Part shown: positions 43,458 to 52,144 of the stretch, in pieces
Layout: every line of letters begins with the position of its first letter
How positions within the stretch are numbered: position 1 is the stretch's first letter
From: Streptomyces spirodelae
GTDB lineage: Bacteria > Actinomycetota > Actinomycetes > Streptomycetales > Streptomycetaceae
Length of the DNA stretch: 64,000 nt
Direction: 5' to 3'
NCBI RefSeq assembly: GCF_017676385.1
Contig: NZ_JAFFZN010000014.1
Span: 1 to 64,000 of the forward strand
The notes under the pieces: model-generated
What the model saw: only the letters and a program-made list of their open reading frames with translations
Database searches by the model: none
What the model was told of the DNA's origin: nothing
Position numbers and translations under genes: made by a program

Positions 43458-43507
43458 AGGTCTCCGGGACATCCCTGAGGGCCGCCTGGGGGACAGCCCT
43501 CAAGGGG

Positions 43508-43819
43508 TCAGTAGTCCTGGTCGGAGGCGCTCTCGCCGAGGGTGGAGCCCCGCACCTTCTGCAGGTGGACATGGCGGCCGAGCCGGATCACGGGACGGAT
43601 CATCAGCTCGACGCTGCCGAAGACGAAGCACCAGGTACCGGTGCGGGTCCACTCCGGTGAGAAGAACATGACGCTGCCGATGAGGAACCAGACGGCGATC
43701 AGTATGTCGTTGGCGATGCTGGCCGCCTCATAGCGCTGCCGTACGACAAGTTCCTCCTTGCCGAGGTGCAGGGTGAAGCTCTCGGTATCGCGGTGCGGGC
43801 GCGGCGCTTTGTCGGACAC
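43508..43819 (-). CDS. YrhK-domain membrane protein
   Basis: 103-aa small membrane protein with two transmembrane helices (SIANDILIAVWFLIGSVMFF and WCFVFGSVELMIRPVIRL) and the family start RYEAASIANDIL. Function unknown. The start is GTG at 43819; TAGCGT 8 nt upstream and no ribosome site suggest a leaderless message. It may be co-transcribed with the XRE gene 19 bp upstream or stand alone. Confidence 0.85.
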   Translation of the reverse strand: MSDKAPRPHRDTESFTLHLGKEELVVRQRYEAASIANDILIAVWFLIGSVMFFSPEWTRTGTWCFVFGSVELMIRPVIRLGRHVHLQKVRGSTLGESASDQDY

Positions 43820-43838
43820 GGGGCAGGACGCTAGTGGA

Positions 43839-44648
43839 TCAGTCGGTCCGGTGCAGCGCCTTGGCGGTCGCCGGGTCGGCCGGGAGGAAGGTCTCCACGG
43901 CGAGCTCGGAGACGGTCACATCCAGGGGGGTGTTGAACGTGGCGATGGTGGAGAGGAACGAGAGGATCTGCCCGCCCTGCTCGATGACCATCGGGAGGGC
44001 GAAGCGCGTCTCATCGGTGGGGGACTGGGCCAGGGGCTCGCCCCCGGGCACCGGATAGGCGGCGACCTCGTCGTGCAGAGCGCGCAGCGCGGGCGAACGG
44101 TGCAGCGCCAGCTGCCGGCTCATCTGGTCCAGCAGATGGCCCCGCCACTCGGCGAGGTTGCGGATGCGGGGCGCCAGGCCCTCGGGGTGGAGGGTGATGC
44201 GCATGGCGTTCAGCGGTGGCTCCAGCAGGTGCGGGGCCACCCCGTCCAGCAGCGCCGCGATGCCCTGGTTGGCGGCCACCACCGTGTAGCAGCCGTCCAG
44301 CACCAGCGCGGGGTAGGGATCGTAGGCGGCGACCATCCGTTCGAGCGCCCCGCGCACCTGATCGAGGGCCGGGTCGTCCAGCGGAGTCGCGGCGAAAGCG
44401 GGAGCGTAGCCCGCTGACAGCAGCAGGGTGTTGCGTTCCCGCACCGGGACATCCAGCGTGGCGGCCAGCTTGAGCACCATCTCGCGGCTGGGTGCGGTGC
44501 GTCCCGTCTCGATGAAGCTGATGTGGCGCGCGGAGGAGTCGGCGCGCAGTGCCAGTTCCAGCTGGCTGAGCCCGGCGCGTTCGCGCCACTCGCGCAGCAG
44601 CATGCCGATGGTGGGCGCGCTCGCGGGCCCTTCGGTGACAGCGGTCAT
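43839..44648 (-). CDS. XRE-family transcriptional regulator with MmyB-like ligand domain
   Basis: 269-aa regulator. The helix-turn-helix lies at about residues 15-70 (MLLREWRERAGLSQLELA, ARHISFIETGRTAPSREMVL). The C-terminal part (LLSAGYAPAF, ALVLDGCYTVVAANQGIAALL) is the MmyB-like PAS-type ligand domain. It is divergent from the pterin dehydratase gene and may control it. ATG 44648 has TACCGT 7 nt upstream and no Shine-Dalgarno, which fits leaderless transcription. Confidence 0.9.
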   Translation of the reverse strand: MTAVTEGPASAPTIGMLLREWRERAGLSQLELALRADSSARHISFIETGRTAPSREMVLKLAATLDVPVRERNTLLLSAGYAPAFAATPLDDPALDQVRGALERMVAAYDPYPALVLDGCYTVVAANQGIAALLDGVAPHLLEPPLNAMRITLHPEGLAPRIRNLAEWRGHLLDQMSRQLALHRSPALRALHDEVAAYPVPGGEPLAQSPTDETRFALPMVIEQGGQILSFLSTIATFNTPLDVTVSELAVETFLPADPATAKALHRTD

Positions 44649-44716
44649 GGACCAGACGGTAACCGAACCCGCGTGGCAGGCTGGCTGGAGAAGCAGCACC
44701 CGAGGAAGGGAACTCC

Positions 44717-45022
44717 ATGGCGCCCCAGCCGCTGACCCCCGAGGAGACCGAGCAGGCGCTGGCCGGTCTTCCGCACTGGACGACCGACGGCGAGAGCGTC
44801 GCGCGCTCCTACTCGCTGGCCGGTCATCTTCCGGCGGCGGCGATGGCCCTGCACATCGCCGCGATCCAGGAGGAGCTGAACCACCATTCCGAGCTGACGC
44901 TGGGCTACAACTCCCTTTCGGTCACCGTCAACACGCACAGTGTCGGCGGCCGGATCACCGAGCTGGACATCGCCCTGGCCCGGCGGATCGAGGAGATCGC
45001 GCCGGGCCACGGGGCGAGCTGA
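44717..45022 (+). CDS. 4a-hydroxytetrahydrobiopterin dehydratase (PCD/DCoH)
   Basis: 101-aa enzyme recycling 4a-hydroxy-tetrahydropterin to the quinonoid dihydropterin. The motif EELNHHSELTLGYNSLSVTVNTHSVGG carries the paired catalytic histidines (NHH) and the later H of NTHSVGG. Full length for the family. No pterin-dependent hydroxylase lies in the window. GAGGAAGGGA precedes the ATG. Confidence 0.93.
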   Translation: MAPQPLTPEETEQALAGLPHWTTDGESVARSYSLAGHLPAAAMALHIAAIQEELNHHSELTLGYNSLSVTVNTHSVGGRITELDIALARRIEEIAPGHGAS

Positions 45023-45075
45023 CCGAGGGAGCCCGCCCTGGGCTGGAGGGCCGCTCGGGGAGGGCGCCCCAGGGG

Positions 45076-45915
45076 CTAGTCGCCCAGCCAGTTCATGGTG
45101 TCCGGGTCGGGGCCGATCCGGGTGTCGGTGTTCAGCTCGGCGATCCGGGCCAGGTCCTCGCCGCTCAGCTCGAAGTCGAGGATGTCGATGTTCTCCCGGA
45201 CCCGGGACGGGGTGACCGACTTGGGGATCACCACGTTGCCCAGCTGGAGGTGCCAGCGCAGCACCACCTGGGCGACGGTCTTGCCGTGCCTGGCGGCGAT
45301 CTCGCCCAGCGTCGGGTCGTCGAGCAGATCGCCGCCCTGGCCGAGCGGCGACCATGCCTCGGTGGCGATGCCGTGGTCGGCGTGGAAGGCGCGCGGCACG
45401 GACTGCTGGAGCCGGGGGTGGAGCTCGATCTGGTTGACGGCGGGCACGGTGCCGCCGAGCTGGATGAGCCGGTTGAGGTGCGTCGGCTGGAAGTTGGAGA
45501 CGCCGATGGCGCGGGCGCGCCCGTCGGCGTAGATCTTCTCGAACGCGCGCCAGCTGTCCTCGTACTTGTCGACGTCCGGCATCGGCCAGTGGATCAGGTA
45601 CAGGTCCACATGGTCGAGGCCGAGGCGTTCCAGGGAGGTGTCGAAGGCGCGCAGAGCCGTGTCGTACCCCTGGTCGGAGTTCCACAGCTTGGTGGTGACG
45701 AACAGTTCGTCGCGGGGCAGCCCTGAGGCGGCGATGGCGCGGCCGACGCCCTCCTCGTTCGCGTACGCCGCAGCCGTGTCGATGCTGCGGTAGCCGGACT
45801 CCAGCGCCGTGGTCACCGCCGTCGCCGCCTCGTCGGCCGGCACCTGCCAGACGCCGAAGCCGAGCTGCGGCATCGTGACGCCGTTGTTGAGCGTGATGGT
45901 GGGAACGTTGCTCAC
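45076..45915 (-). CDS. Aldo/keto reductase
   Basis: 279-aa NADPH-dependent carbonyl reductase of the 2,5-diketo-gluconate reductase-like group. The tetrad can be seen: D in DTAAAYANEEGVG, the Tyr there, K in TTKLWN and H in LIHWPMP. NADP-binding IPKSVTPSRVREN is present. Substrate unknown. The start GTG at 45915 has AAGGA 8 nt upstream; the longer open frame has no family sequence. Confidence 0.92.
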   Translation of the reverse strand: MSNVPTITLNNGVTMPQLGFGVWQVPADEAATAVTTALESGYRSIDTAAAYANEEGVGRAIAASGLPRDELFVTTKLWNSDQGYDTALRAFDTSLERLGLDHVDLYLIHWPMPDVDKYEDSWRAFEKIYADGRARAIGVSNFQPTHLNRLIQLGGTVPAVNQIELHPRLQQSVPRAFHADHGIATEAWSPLGQGGDLLDDPTLGEIAARHGKTVAQVVLRWHLQLGNVVIPKSVTPSRVRENIDILDFELSGEDLARIAELNTDTRIGPDPDTMNWLGD

Positions 45916-46070
45916 GCGATGGGTCCTTACGTTCGGTGTTGTGCGTTGCCAGCGTTTGTCCCGCCCCAGGGGGAACGACCAGCGCCGGAATTCTGTTCCT
46001 TGTCGAATCTGAGTTCGATGATGTGCGTCGCTGCCCCGCGTGTGGTCCCGGGCTCCGGCGCCGCGTGGCC

Positions 46071-47897
46071 TCAGCCCCGGTAGAGGGCCTCGATCTCGGA
46101 GGCGTAGGCCGCCTCGATCGCCCCCCTGCGCAGCTTCAGCGACGGGGTCAGCAGCCCGTCCTCCTCGGTGAACGGCGTCGCCAGGATACGGAAGGTGCGG
46201 ATGGACTCGGCCTGGGAGACCTGCGTGTTGGCGGCGACGACCGCTCTGCGCATCTCCGTCTCCAGATCCTCGTCCCGCAGCAGTTCGGCGGGGTCCAGCT
46301 CCGGTTTGTCCCGCATGGTGAGCCAGTGCTGCACGGCGTCCGGGTCGAGGGTCAGCAGCGCGGAGATGTAGGGCCGGTCGTTGCCCAGCACGATGCACTG
46401 GCCGACGAGCGGATGCTCGCGGACCCGCTCCTCCAGCTGGCCGGGGGAGACACTCTTGCCGCTGGAGGTGACCAGGATCTCCTTCTTGCGGCCGGTGATC
46501 GTCAGATATCCGTCGTCGTCCAGGGCGCCGAGGTCACCGGTGGCGAGCCAGCCGTCCCGCAGCGCGGCCTGGGTGGCGCGCGCGTTGTTCAGATAGCCGC
46601 CGAAGATCTGCCCGCCGCTCAGCAGGACCTCCCCGTCCTCGGCGATCCGCACGGTGGTGCCGGGGACCGGCTGGCCGACCGTGCCGAAGCGGGGCCGCTC
46701 GGGCGGATTGGCGACGGCGGCCGCCGTCGTCTCCGTCAGCCCGTACCCCTCGAAGATCCGCATCCCGGCTCCGTCGAAGAACAGCCCCAGGCGCCGTTCC
46801 ATGGCCGAACCGCCCGACATCGCGTACCGGCACCTGCCGCCCATGGCCTCCCGCAGCTTGCCGTAGACCAGTTTCTCGTAGAGCTGGTGCTGCATACGCA
46901 GCGAGGCACCGGGCCCCGGACCGGTGCCGAACGCCTTGTGCTCGACCGCCTCGGCGTACCGGACAGCCACGTCGACGGCCTTCTCGAACGGGCCCAGCCT
47001 GCCCTGGGACTCGGCCTTGCGGCGCGCGCTGTGGAAGATCTTCTCGAACAGATGCGGCACCGCCTGGACGAAGGTGGGGCGGAACGCCGCCAGGTCGGGC
47101 AGCAGCGCGCGCGCCGTCATCTGCGGCTGGTGCCCCAGCTTGAGTCCGGCCCGTACCGCGGCCACCTCCACCATTCGGCCGAATACGTGGGCCAGCGGCA
47201 GGAACAGCAGCAGCGAGCCCTGCTCCCCGGCCTTGGCACTGAAGACCCGGTCGTAGCGGGCGATGATGTTGTCGGTCTCGGCCAGGAAGTTGGCGTGTGT
47301 GATCACGCACCCCTTGGGGCGCCCCGTGGTGCCCGAGGTGTAGATGACGGTGGCGACCGTGTCCGGGGTGAGCGCCAGCCGGTGCCGGTGCACGACCTCG
47401 TCCTCCAGATGCGCGCCCGCGGCCATCAGCTCGTGGACGGCGCCCGCGTCCAGCTGCCACAGCTTCTTCAGCCGCGGAAGCCGGCCGACCACCGAGCCGA
47501 CGGTCATCGCGTGGTCCTCGTGCTCGACCACCGCGGCCGTCACCTCGGCGTCGTACAACATCCAGGCGACCTGCTCGGCCGAGGAGGTCGGATAGACGGG
47601 GACGCTCTGGGCGCCCACCGACCACAGCGCGAAGTCCAGCAGCGTCCACTCGTAGCGCGTACGCGACATCAGGGCCACCCGGTCGCCGAACCGGACCCCC
47701 TGGGCCAGCAGCCCCTTCGCGACCGCCACGACCTCATCCCGGAACCGCGCCGCCGGGACGTCCTGCCAGGTGCCGTCGGCCTCCTTGCGGGCCAGCAACG
47801 GCAGCTTCGGGGTCTGCTCGGCGTGCGCGAAGACGGCATCTGCCACTCCGCCGACCTGAGGTGCCGTCGCCAGGGCCGGAACGGTGAACTCGCGCAA
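46071..47897 (-). CDS. Long-chain fatty-acid--CoA ligase (AMP-forming)
   Basis: 608-aa adenylate-forming enzyme activating fatty acids to acyl-CoA. It has the P-loop YTSGTTGRPKGCVITHAN, LPLAHVFGR, the linker GYGLTETT and the C-terminal WLATGDLG to GRKKEILVTSSGKSVSP. This is the AMP-binding/FadD15-like branch. The start is TTG at 47897 (GAGGAG 8 nt upstream) where family homologues begin with REFTVP; the earlier ATG at 47927 adds ten residues. It may feed the nearby desaturase with acyl-CoA, inference. Confidence 0.92.
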   Translation of the reverse strand: MREFTVPALATAPQVGGVADAVFAHAEQTPKLPLLARKEADGTWQDVPAARFRDEVVAVAKGLLAQGVRFGDRVALMSRTRYEWTLLDFALWSVGAQSVPVYPTSSAEQVAWMLYDAEVTAAVVEHEDHAMTVGSVVGRLPRLKKLWQLDAGAVHELMAAGAHLEDEVVHRHRLALTPDTVATVIYTSGTTGRPKGCVITHANFLAETDNIIARYDRVFSAKAGEQGSLLLFLPLAHVFGRMVEVAAVRAGLKLGHQPQMTARALLPDLAAFRPTFVQAVPHLFEKIFHSARRKAESQGRLGPFEKAVDVAVRYAEAVEHKAFGTGPGPGASLRMQHQLYEKLVYGKLREAMGGRCRYAMSGGSAMERRLGLFFDGAGMRIFEGYGLTETTAAAVANPPERPRFGTVGQPVPGTTVRIAEDGEVLLSGGQIFGGYLNNARATQAALRDGWLATGDLGALDDDGYLTITGRKKEILVTSSGKSVSPGQLEERVREHPLVGQCIVLGNDRPYISALLTLDPDAVQHWLTMRDKPELDPAELLRDEDLETEMRRAVVAANTQVSQAESIRTFRILATPFTEEDGLLTPSLKLRRGAIEAAYASEIEALYRG

Positions 47898-48170
47898 AGA
47901 CTCTGCTCCTCGACTGCACAGTGACATGCGACACTGCGCGAGTGACCGTATCCGATCGGGCAGGTTGATCGGGAGGGGTGTCGGCGCAGGTCAGTCGGTC
48001 AATTGGGACAGTTCGCCGAGGTGTCGGCAGGTGCTCGCGAGGCCGTTTCCCGACCCGCCGGATTTCTGCACCGAACCTTCGCAACCTGAATCGGACTGTT
48101 TGCGGGACAGGCGAGTTACTGGGGGTAGGTGTGACAGAAGGGGCACCGCGCTCGCCGCCTCGCGGGCTCC
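47898..48170. other. Intergenic region between the acyl-CoA ligase and fdhD genes
   Basis: 273 bp on the minus-strand run. I see TTGACC near 48003-47998 and TACGGT near 47951-47946 on the minus strand, too far apart to form one promoter. Nothing else stands out. Confidence 0.35.
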
Positions 48171-49013
48171 CTACCGCGGGAGGTTCAGGCGGTGCGGGGC
48201 CGTGTAGATGTTCATCGAGGTGCCGCGCAGGAAGCCCACCAGGGTCAGGCCCGTCTCCTCCGCCAGGTCGACGGCGAGTGACGAGGGAGCCGAGACGGCG
48301 GCCAGCAGCGGAATGCCCGCCATCACCGCCTTCTGCACCAGTTCGAACGAGGCGCGGCCCGAGACCATCAGCAGCGCGTCGCGCAGCGGCAGCGCGCCCT
48401 GCTGCGCGGCGCGGCCCACCACCTTGTCCACGGCGTTGTGCCGTCCCACGTCCTCGCACACGTCCAGCAGCTCGCCGGTGGGGGAGAACAGCGCGGCCGC
48501 GTGGAGGCCGCCCGTACGCGCGAACACCCGCTGGGCGGCGCGCAGCCGGTCCGGCAGCCCGGCCAGCAGCTCGGTGCTGACGTCACGCGGCCGGTCGCCG
48601 TCCAGCTTCCAGCGCGCTGTGGTGCGAACCGCCTCCAGGCTGGCCTTGCCGCACAGTCCGCACGAGGACGTGGTGTAGACGTTGCGCTCCAGTGTGGGCA
48701 GGTCGGGGAGCGGCACGTGCGGGGCCAGGCGTACGTCCACGGTGTTGTAGGTGCTGGCACCGTCCTCGTCGCGGGCGCTGCCGCAGTAGACGATGGAGGC
48801 GAGGTCGTCCGCCGCCGAGGCGATGACGCCCTCGCTGACGAGGAAGCCGGCCGCCAGGGCGAAGTCGTCGCCCGGGGTGCGCATGGTGACCGCCAGCGGC
48901 TTCCCGTCGAGGCGGATCTCCAGCGGCTCCTCGGCCACGAGGGTGTCAGGCCGTGTGCTGACGGCTCCGTCGCGGATGCGGACGACGGGGCGTCGCGCCG
49001 TGACCCTGCCCAT
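48171..49013 (-). CDS. fdhD: Formate dehydrogenase accessory sulfurtransferase FdhD
   Basis: Transfers sulfur to the molybdenum cofactor of formate dehydrogenase in the cytoplasm. The 280-aa product has TSSCGLCGKASLEAV with the CxxC motif, the conserved EDVGRHNAVDKVVG and the C-terminal GFLRGTSMNIYT. The start ATG at 49013 has GGGAGG and GAGG upstream. No formate dehydrogenase gene is in this window. It is divergent from the ROK regulator gene. Confidence 0.95.
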   Translation of the reverse strand: MGRVTARRPVVRIRDGAVSTRPDTLVAEEPLEIRLDGKPLAVTMRTPGDDFALAAGFLVSEGVIASAADDLASIVYCGSARDEDGASTYNTVDVRLAPHVPLPDLPTLERNVYTTSSCGLCGKASLEAVRTTARWKLDGDRPRDVSTELLAGLPDRLRAAQRVFARTGGLHAAALFSPTGELLDVCEDVGRHNAVDKVVGRAAQQGALPLRDALLMVSGRASFELVQKAVMAGIPLLAAVSAPSSLAVDLAEETGLTLVGFLRGTSMNIYTAPHRLNLPR

Positions 49014-49089
49014 GTGCCCTCACCTCCCGTTCGCTCCGACCCTAAGGGAACCGGTCGCGCGCTGTGAGCCCCCGGCTTTGTCCACTCAC

Positions 49090-49127
49090 GGGAAGAAGTC
49101 GAACCAGTTCGTGCACAACTTCTTCCC
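49090..49127. promoter_or_regulatory. Nested palindromic operator between fdhD and the ROK gene
   Basis: Outer arms GGGAAGAAGT (49090-49099) and ACTTCTTCCC (49118-49127) are a perfect 10-bp inverted repeat with an 18-nt spacer. The spacer holds a second perfect repeat, CGAAC-CA-GTTCG (49100-49111). This is a likely autoregulatory site of the ROK protein, 75 bp upstream of its start. Confidence 0.6.
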
Positions 49128-49202
49128 AACCCGGGTCGCCGCTGCTACGTTCCCCGTGCATTCCCGGACGCGACGCCGACACATACGGCTGGAGGGGTAG
49201 CG

Positions 49203-50393
49203 GTGAGGCGCATGACTGCACGGCCCGCGAACGCGCACCAGGCGCGCCTGCTCCGCCTGCTGCGTGACGGCGGTCCGCGGTCGCGCGCCGAACTCGGGGA
49301 CCGGGTCGACCTGTCCCGCTCCAAACTGGCCGTCGAGGTCGACCGGCTGCTGGAGACGGGGCTGGTCGTCGCGGACGGCCTCGCCGCCTCGCGCGGCGGG
49401 CGCCGCTCGCACAACATCCGGCTGGCGCCGGGGCTCCGCTTCCTGGGCGTCGACATCGGCGCCACCTCCATCGACGTCGCCGTCACCAACCCCGAGCTGG
49501 AGATCCTCGGCCACCTCAACCAGCCGATGGATGTGCGCGAGGGCCCGGTCGCTGTCTTCGACCAGGTGCTGGCGATGGTGGCGAAGCTGCGGGACAGCGG
49601 AGTCGCCGAAGGGTTCGACGGCGCCGGCATCGGAGTGCCTGGACCCGTGCGCTTCCCGGAGGGCGTGCCGGTCGCGCCGCCGATCATGCCCGGCTGGGAC
49701 GGCTTCCCGGTACGGGAGGCGCTCAGCCAGGAACTGGGCTGCCCGGTGATGGTCGACAACGACGTGAACCTGATGGCCATGGGCGAGATGCAGGCCGGGG
49801 TCGCGCGCTCGGTGCGGGACTTCTTCTGCGTCAAGATCGGCACCGGAATCGGCTGCGGCATCGTGGCGGGCGGCGAGGTGCACCGGGGCACCACCGGCAG
49901 CGCGGGCGACATCGGGCACATCCAGGTCGAGCCCGACGGCCGCCAGTGCGCCTGCGGCAACCGGGGCTGTCTGGAGGCGTACTTCGGCGGTGCCGCGCTG
50001 GCCAGGGACGCCGAGGAGGCGGCCCGCGAGGGCCGCTCGGCCGAGCTGGCCCGGCTGCTGGAGGAGAACGGCCGTCTCAGCGCGGCCGACGTGTCCACCG
50101 CAGCTTCGGCGGGGGACGGCACCTGTCTCGATCTCATCCGCGACGGCGGGGCCCGGGTGGGCCAGGTCATCGCCGGCCTCGTCAGCTTCTTCAACCCCGG
50201 TCTCGTGGTCATCGGCGGCGGGGTCACCGGCCTCGGCCACACCCTGCTGGCCAGCATCCGCACCCAGGTCTACCGCCAGTCGCTGCCCTTGGCGACCGGC
50301 AACCTTCCCATCGTCCTGGGCGAGCTGGGACAGGTCGCGGGGGTGACGGGCGCGGCCCGCCTCACCAGCGACCACCTGTTCTCGCCCGCGTAG
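49203..50393 (+). CDS. ROK-family transcriptional regulator
   Basis: 396-aa sugar-responsive regulator. An N-terminal winged helix-turn-helix (about residues 8-75, ARLLRLLRDGGPRSRAELGDRVDLS anchors LLRDGGPRSRAEL) precedes a sugar-kinase-like ROK domain with GVDIGATSIDVAV, GVPGPV, DNDVN and the zinc motif C249-A-C251-G-N-R-G-C256-LE. Kinase-type ROK proteins lack the HTH, so this is a regulator. It lies directly upstream of an ABC importer and sugar enzymes and is their likely repressor. The start is GTG at 49203, with GGAGGGG 5 nt upstream. Confidence 0.93.
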   Translation: MRRMTARPANAHQARLLRLLRDGGPRSRAELGDRVDLSRSKLAVEVDRLLETGLVVADGLAASRGGRRSHNIRLAPGLRFLGVDIGATSIDVAVTNPELEILGHLNQPMDVREGPVAVFDQVLAMVAKLRDSGVAEGFDGAGIGVPGPVRFPEGVPVAPPIMPGWDGFPVREALSQELGCPVMVDNDVNLMAMGEMQAGVARSVRDFFCVKIGTGIGCGIVAGGEVHRGTTGSAGDIGHIQVEPDGRQCACGNRGCLEAYFGGAALARDAEEAAREGRSAELARLLEENGRLSAADVSTAASAGDGTCLDLIRDGGARVGQVIAGLVSFFNPGLVVIGGGVTGLGHTLLASIRTQVYRQSLPLATGNLPIVLGELGQVAGVTGAARLTSDHLFSPA

Positions 50394-50430
50394 CACCGCC
50401 GTCCCCCGCAACAGCACGAAGGCATCACCG

Positions 50431-50478
50431 CACCAAGCCACCACGGCACCAAGCCACCACGGCACCAAGCCACCACGG
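50431..50478. repeat. 16-bp tandem repeat, three perfect copies
   Basis: CACCAAGCCACCACGG repeated at 50431, 50447 and 50463, in the 201-bp gap between the ROK and ABC genes. The flanking sequence is rich in CAGCAC units. No spacers, so not a CRISPR. Confidence 0.9.
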
Positions 50479-50594
50479 CACGGTACGGCACAGCACGACA
50501 GCACAGCTCAACAGCACGGCACAGCAATTCGCGCAGCTCAGCAACCCCGCACCGCACAGCGAACCCCGTACGGCCACTGGGTCGGAGGTCCCGC

Positions 50595-52094
50595 ATGCCC
50601 CTGCTGACGATGTCCGGAACAACCAAATCCTTCCCAGGTGTCCGTGCGCTCGACGGTGTCGACCTCGATGTCGAGGAAGGCGAGGTGCACTGCCTGCTGG
50701 GTCAGAACGGGGCGGGCAAGTCCACCCTCATCAAGGTGCTCGCCGGCGCCCACCAGCCCGACAGCGGCCACATCACCTGGCGGGGCAAGCGGGTGCGGCT
50801 GCCCACCCCCGTCTCCGCGATGCGGCTGGGCATCGCCACCATCTACCAGGAACTCGACCTGGTGGAGCACGTGTCCGTGGCCGAGAACGTCTTCCTGGGC
50901 CACGAGATCGCCACCCGCGGCATCGTCCGGCCCCGCGAGGCACGGGCGCGGACGGCGGAGCTGCTGGCCCGGCTCGGGCACCCCGAGATCGACCCCGCGG
51001 CGCCGGTGAGCTCCCTGTCCGCCGCCGGGGCGCAGGTCGTCTCCATGGCACGGGCCCTCTCGCACGACGTACGGCTGATCATCATGGACGAGCCGTCGGC
51101 GGCGCTCGACCCCGACGAGGTCGACAACCTCTTCCGCATCGTCGGGGACCTGACCGAACAGGGCGTCGCCGTCGTCTACATCTCGCACCGGCTGGAGGAG
51201 ATCCGCCGTATCGGTGACCGCGTCTCCGTTCTCAAGGACGGCCGGGTCGCAGCGCGCGACCTGCCCGCGCGCACCACCCCGACCGACGAGCTCGTCGCCC
51301 GGATGACGGGCCGCGATGTGCAGTACGCCTTCCCCGAGAAGACGGCTGCCGACGCGCCGCGCGCCGAGCCGGTGCTGGTTGCCGAAGGGCTGGCGCGCCA
51401 GGGCGAGTTCGAGTCGGTCGACCTGGAGCTGCGGCCGGGCGAGATCGTCGGCCTGGCGGGCCTGGTGGGGTCGGGGCGCTCGGAGCTGCTGGAGACGCTG
51501 TACGGCGCGCGCCGCCCCACCGCCGGGCGCATCCTGGTGGACGGCAAGCCGCTGCGGCCCGGCAGCATCGTCGCCGCCGTACGCGCCGGCATCGGCCTGG
51601 CACCCGAGGAGCGCAAGTCGCAGGCGCTGCTGATGCTGGAGTCGGTCACCCGTAATGTCTCCGTCTCCGCGCTGCCCCGCTTCTCGCGCGGCGGCTGGCT
51701 CGACCGGGCGCGGGAGAGGGCCGAGGCCCGCCGTCACACCCGCGAGTTGGGGCTCAGCCCCGACGAACCCGACCGCCCAGTACGTACCTTCTCCGGAGGC
51801 AATCAGCAAAAGGCCGTCCTCGCCCGCTGGCTGCTGCGCGGCTGCCGAGTGCTGCTGCTGGACGAGCCGACGCGCGGCGTCGACGTCGGTGCGCGCGCCG
51901 AGCTGTACGCCGTCATCCGGCGGCTCGCCGATACGGGGGTGTGCGTGCTGCTCGTCTCCAGCGAGCTGCCGGAGGTTCTCGGGCTCGCCGACCGGGTGCT
52001 GGTGCTCCGTGAGGGCCGCGTCGTGCATTCGGCTCCCTCCCATGAGCTGGACGAGCACCGGGTGCTCGATCTCGTGATGCGGAGTCCCGCATGA
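50595..52094 (+). CDS. Sugar ABC transporter ATP-binding protein (two ABC domains)
   Basis: 499-aa ATPase of the carbohydrate uptake-2 type (RbsA/XylG-like). First domain: Walker A GQNGAGKST, signature LSAAGAQVV, Walker B LIIMDEPSAAL. Second domain: degenerate Walker A GLVGSGRSE, signature FSGGNQQKAVLARWL, Walker B LLLDEPTRGVDVGA. The asymmetric second site is normal for the family. ATG 50595 has GGAGG 6 nt upstream. Permease and binding-protein genes follow. Confidence 0.94.
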   Translation: MPLLTMSGTTKSFPGVRALDGVDLDVEEGEVHCLLGQNGAGKSTLIKVLAGAHQPDSGHITWRGKRVRLPTPVSAMRLGIATIYQELDLVEHVSVAENVFLGHEIATRGIVRPREARARTAELLARLGHPEIDPAAPVSSLSAAGAQVVSMARALSHDVRLIIMDEPSAALDPDEVDNLFRIVGDLTEQGVAVVYISHRLEEIRRIGDRVSVLKDGRVAARDLPARTTPTDELVARMTGRDVQYAFPEKTAADAPRAEPVLVAEGLARQGEFESVDLELRPGEIVGLAGLVGSGRSELLETLYGARRPTAGRILVDGKPLRPGSIVAAVRAGIGLAPEERKSQALLMLESVTRNVSVSALPRFSRGGWLDRARERAEARRHTRELGLSPDEPDRPVRTFSGGNQQKAVLARWLLRGCRVLLLDEPTRGVDVGARAELYAVIRRLADTGVCVLLVSSELPEVLGLADRVLVLREGRVVHSAPSHELDEHRVLDLVMRSPA

Positions 52095-52144
52095 GCACTT
52101 CCGCACCCGTCCACCGGACCCCCTCCCGTCGAAGGTGACCTCTC

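Noticed and set aside
50431..50478. CRISPR-like tandem array
   Set aside because: Units of 16 bp are directly adjacent with no spacers and no cas genes nearby.
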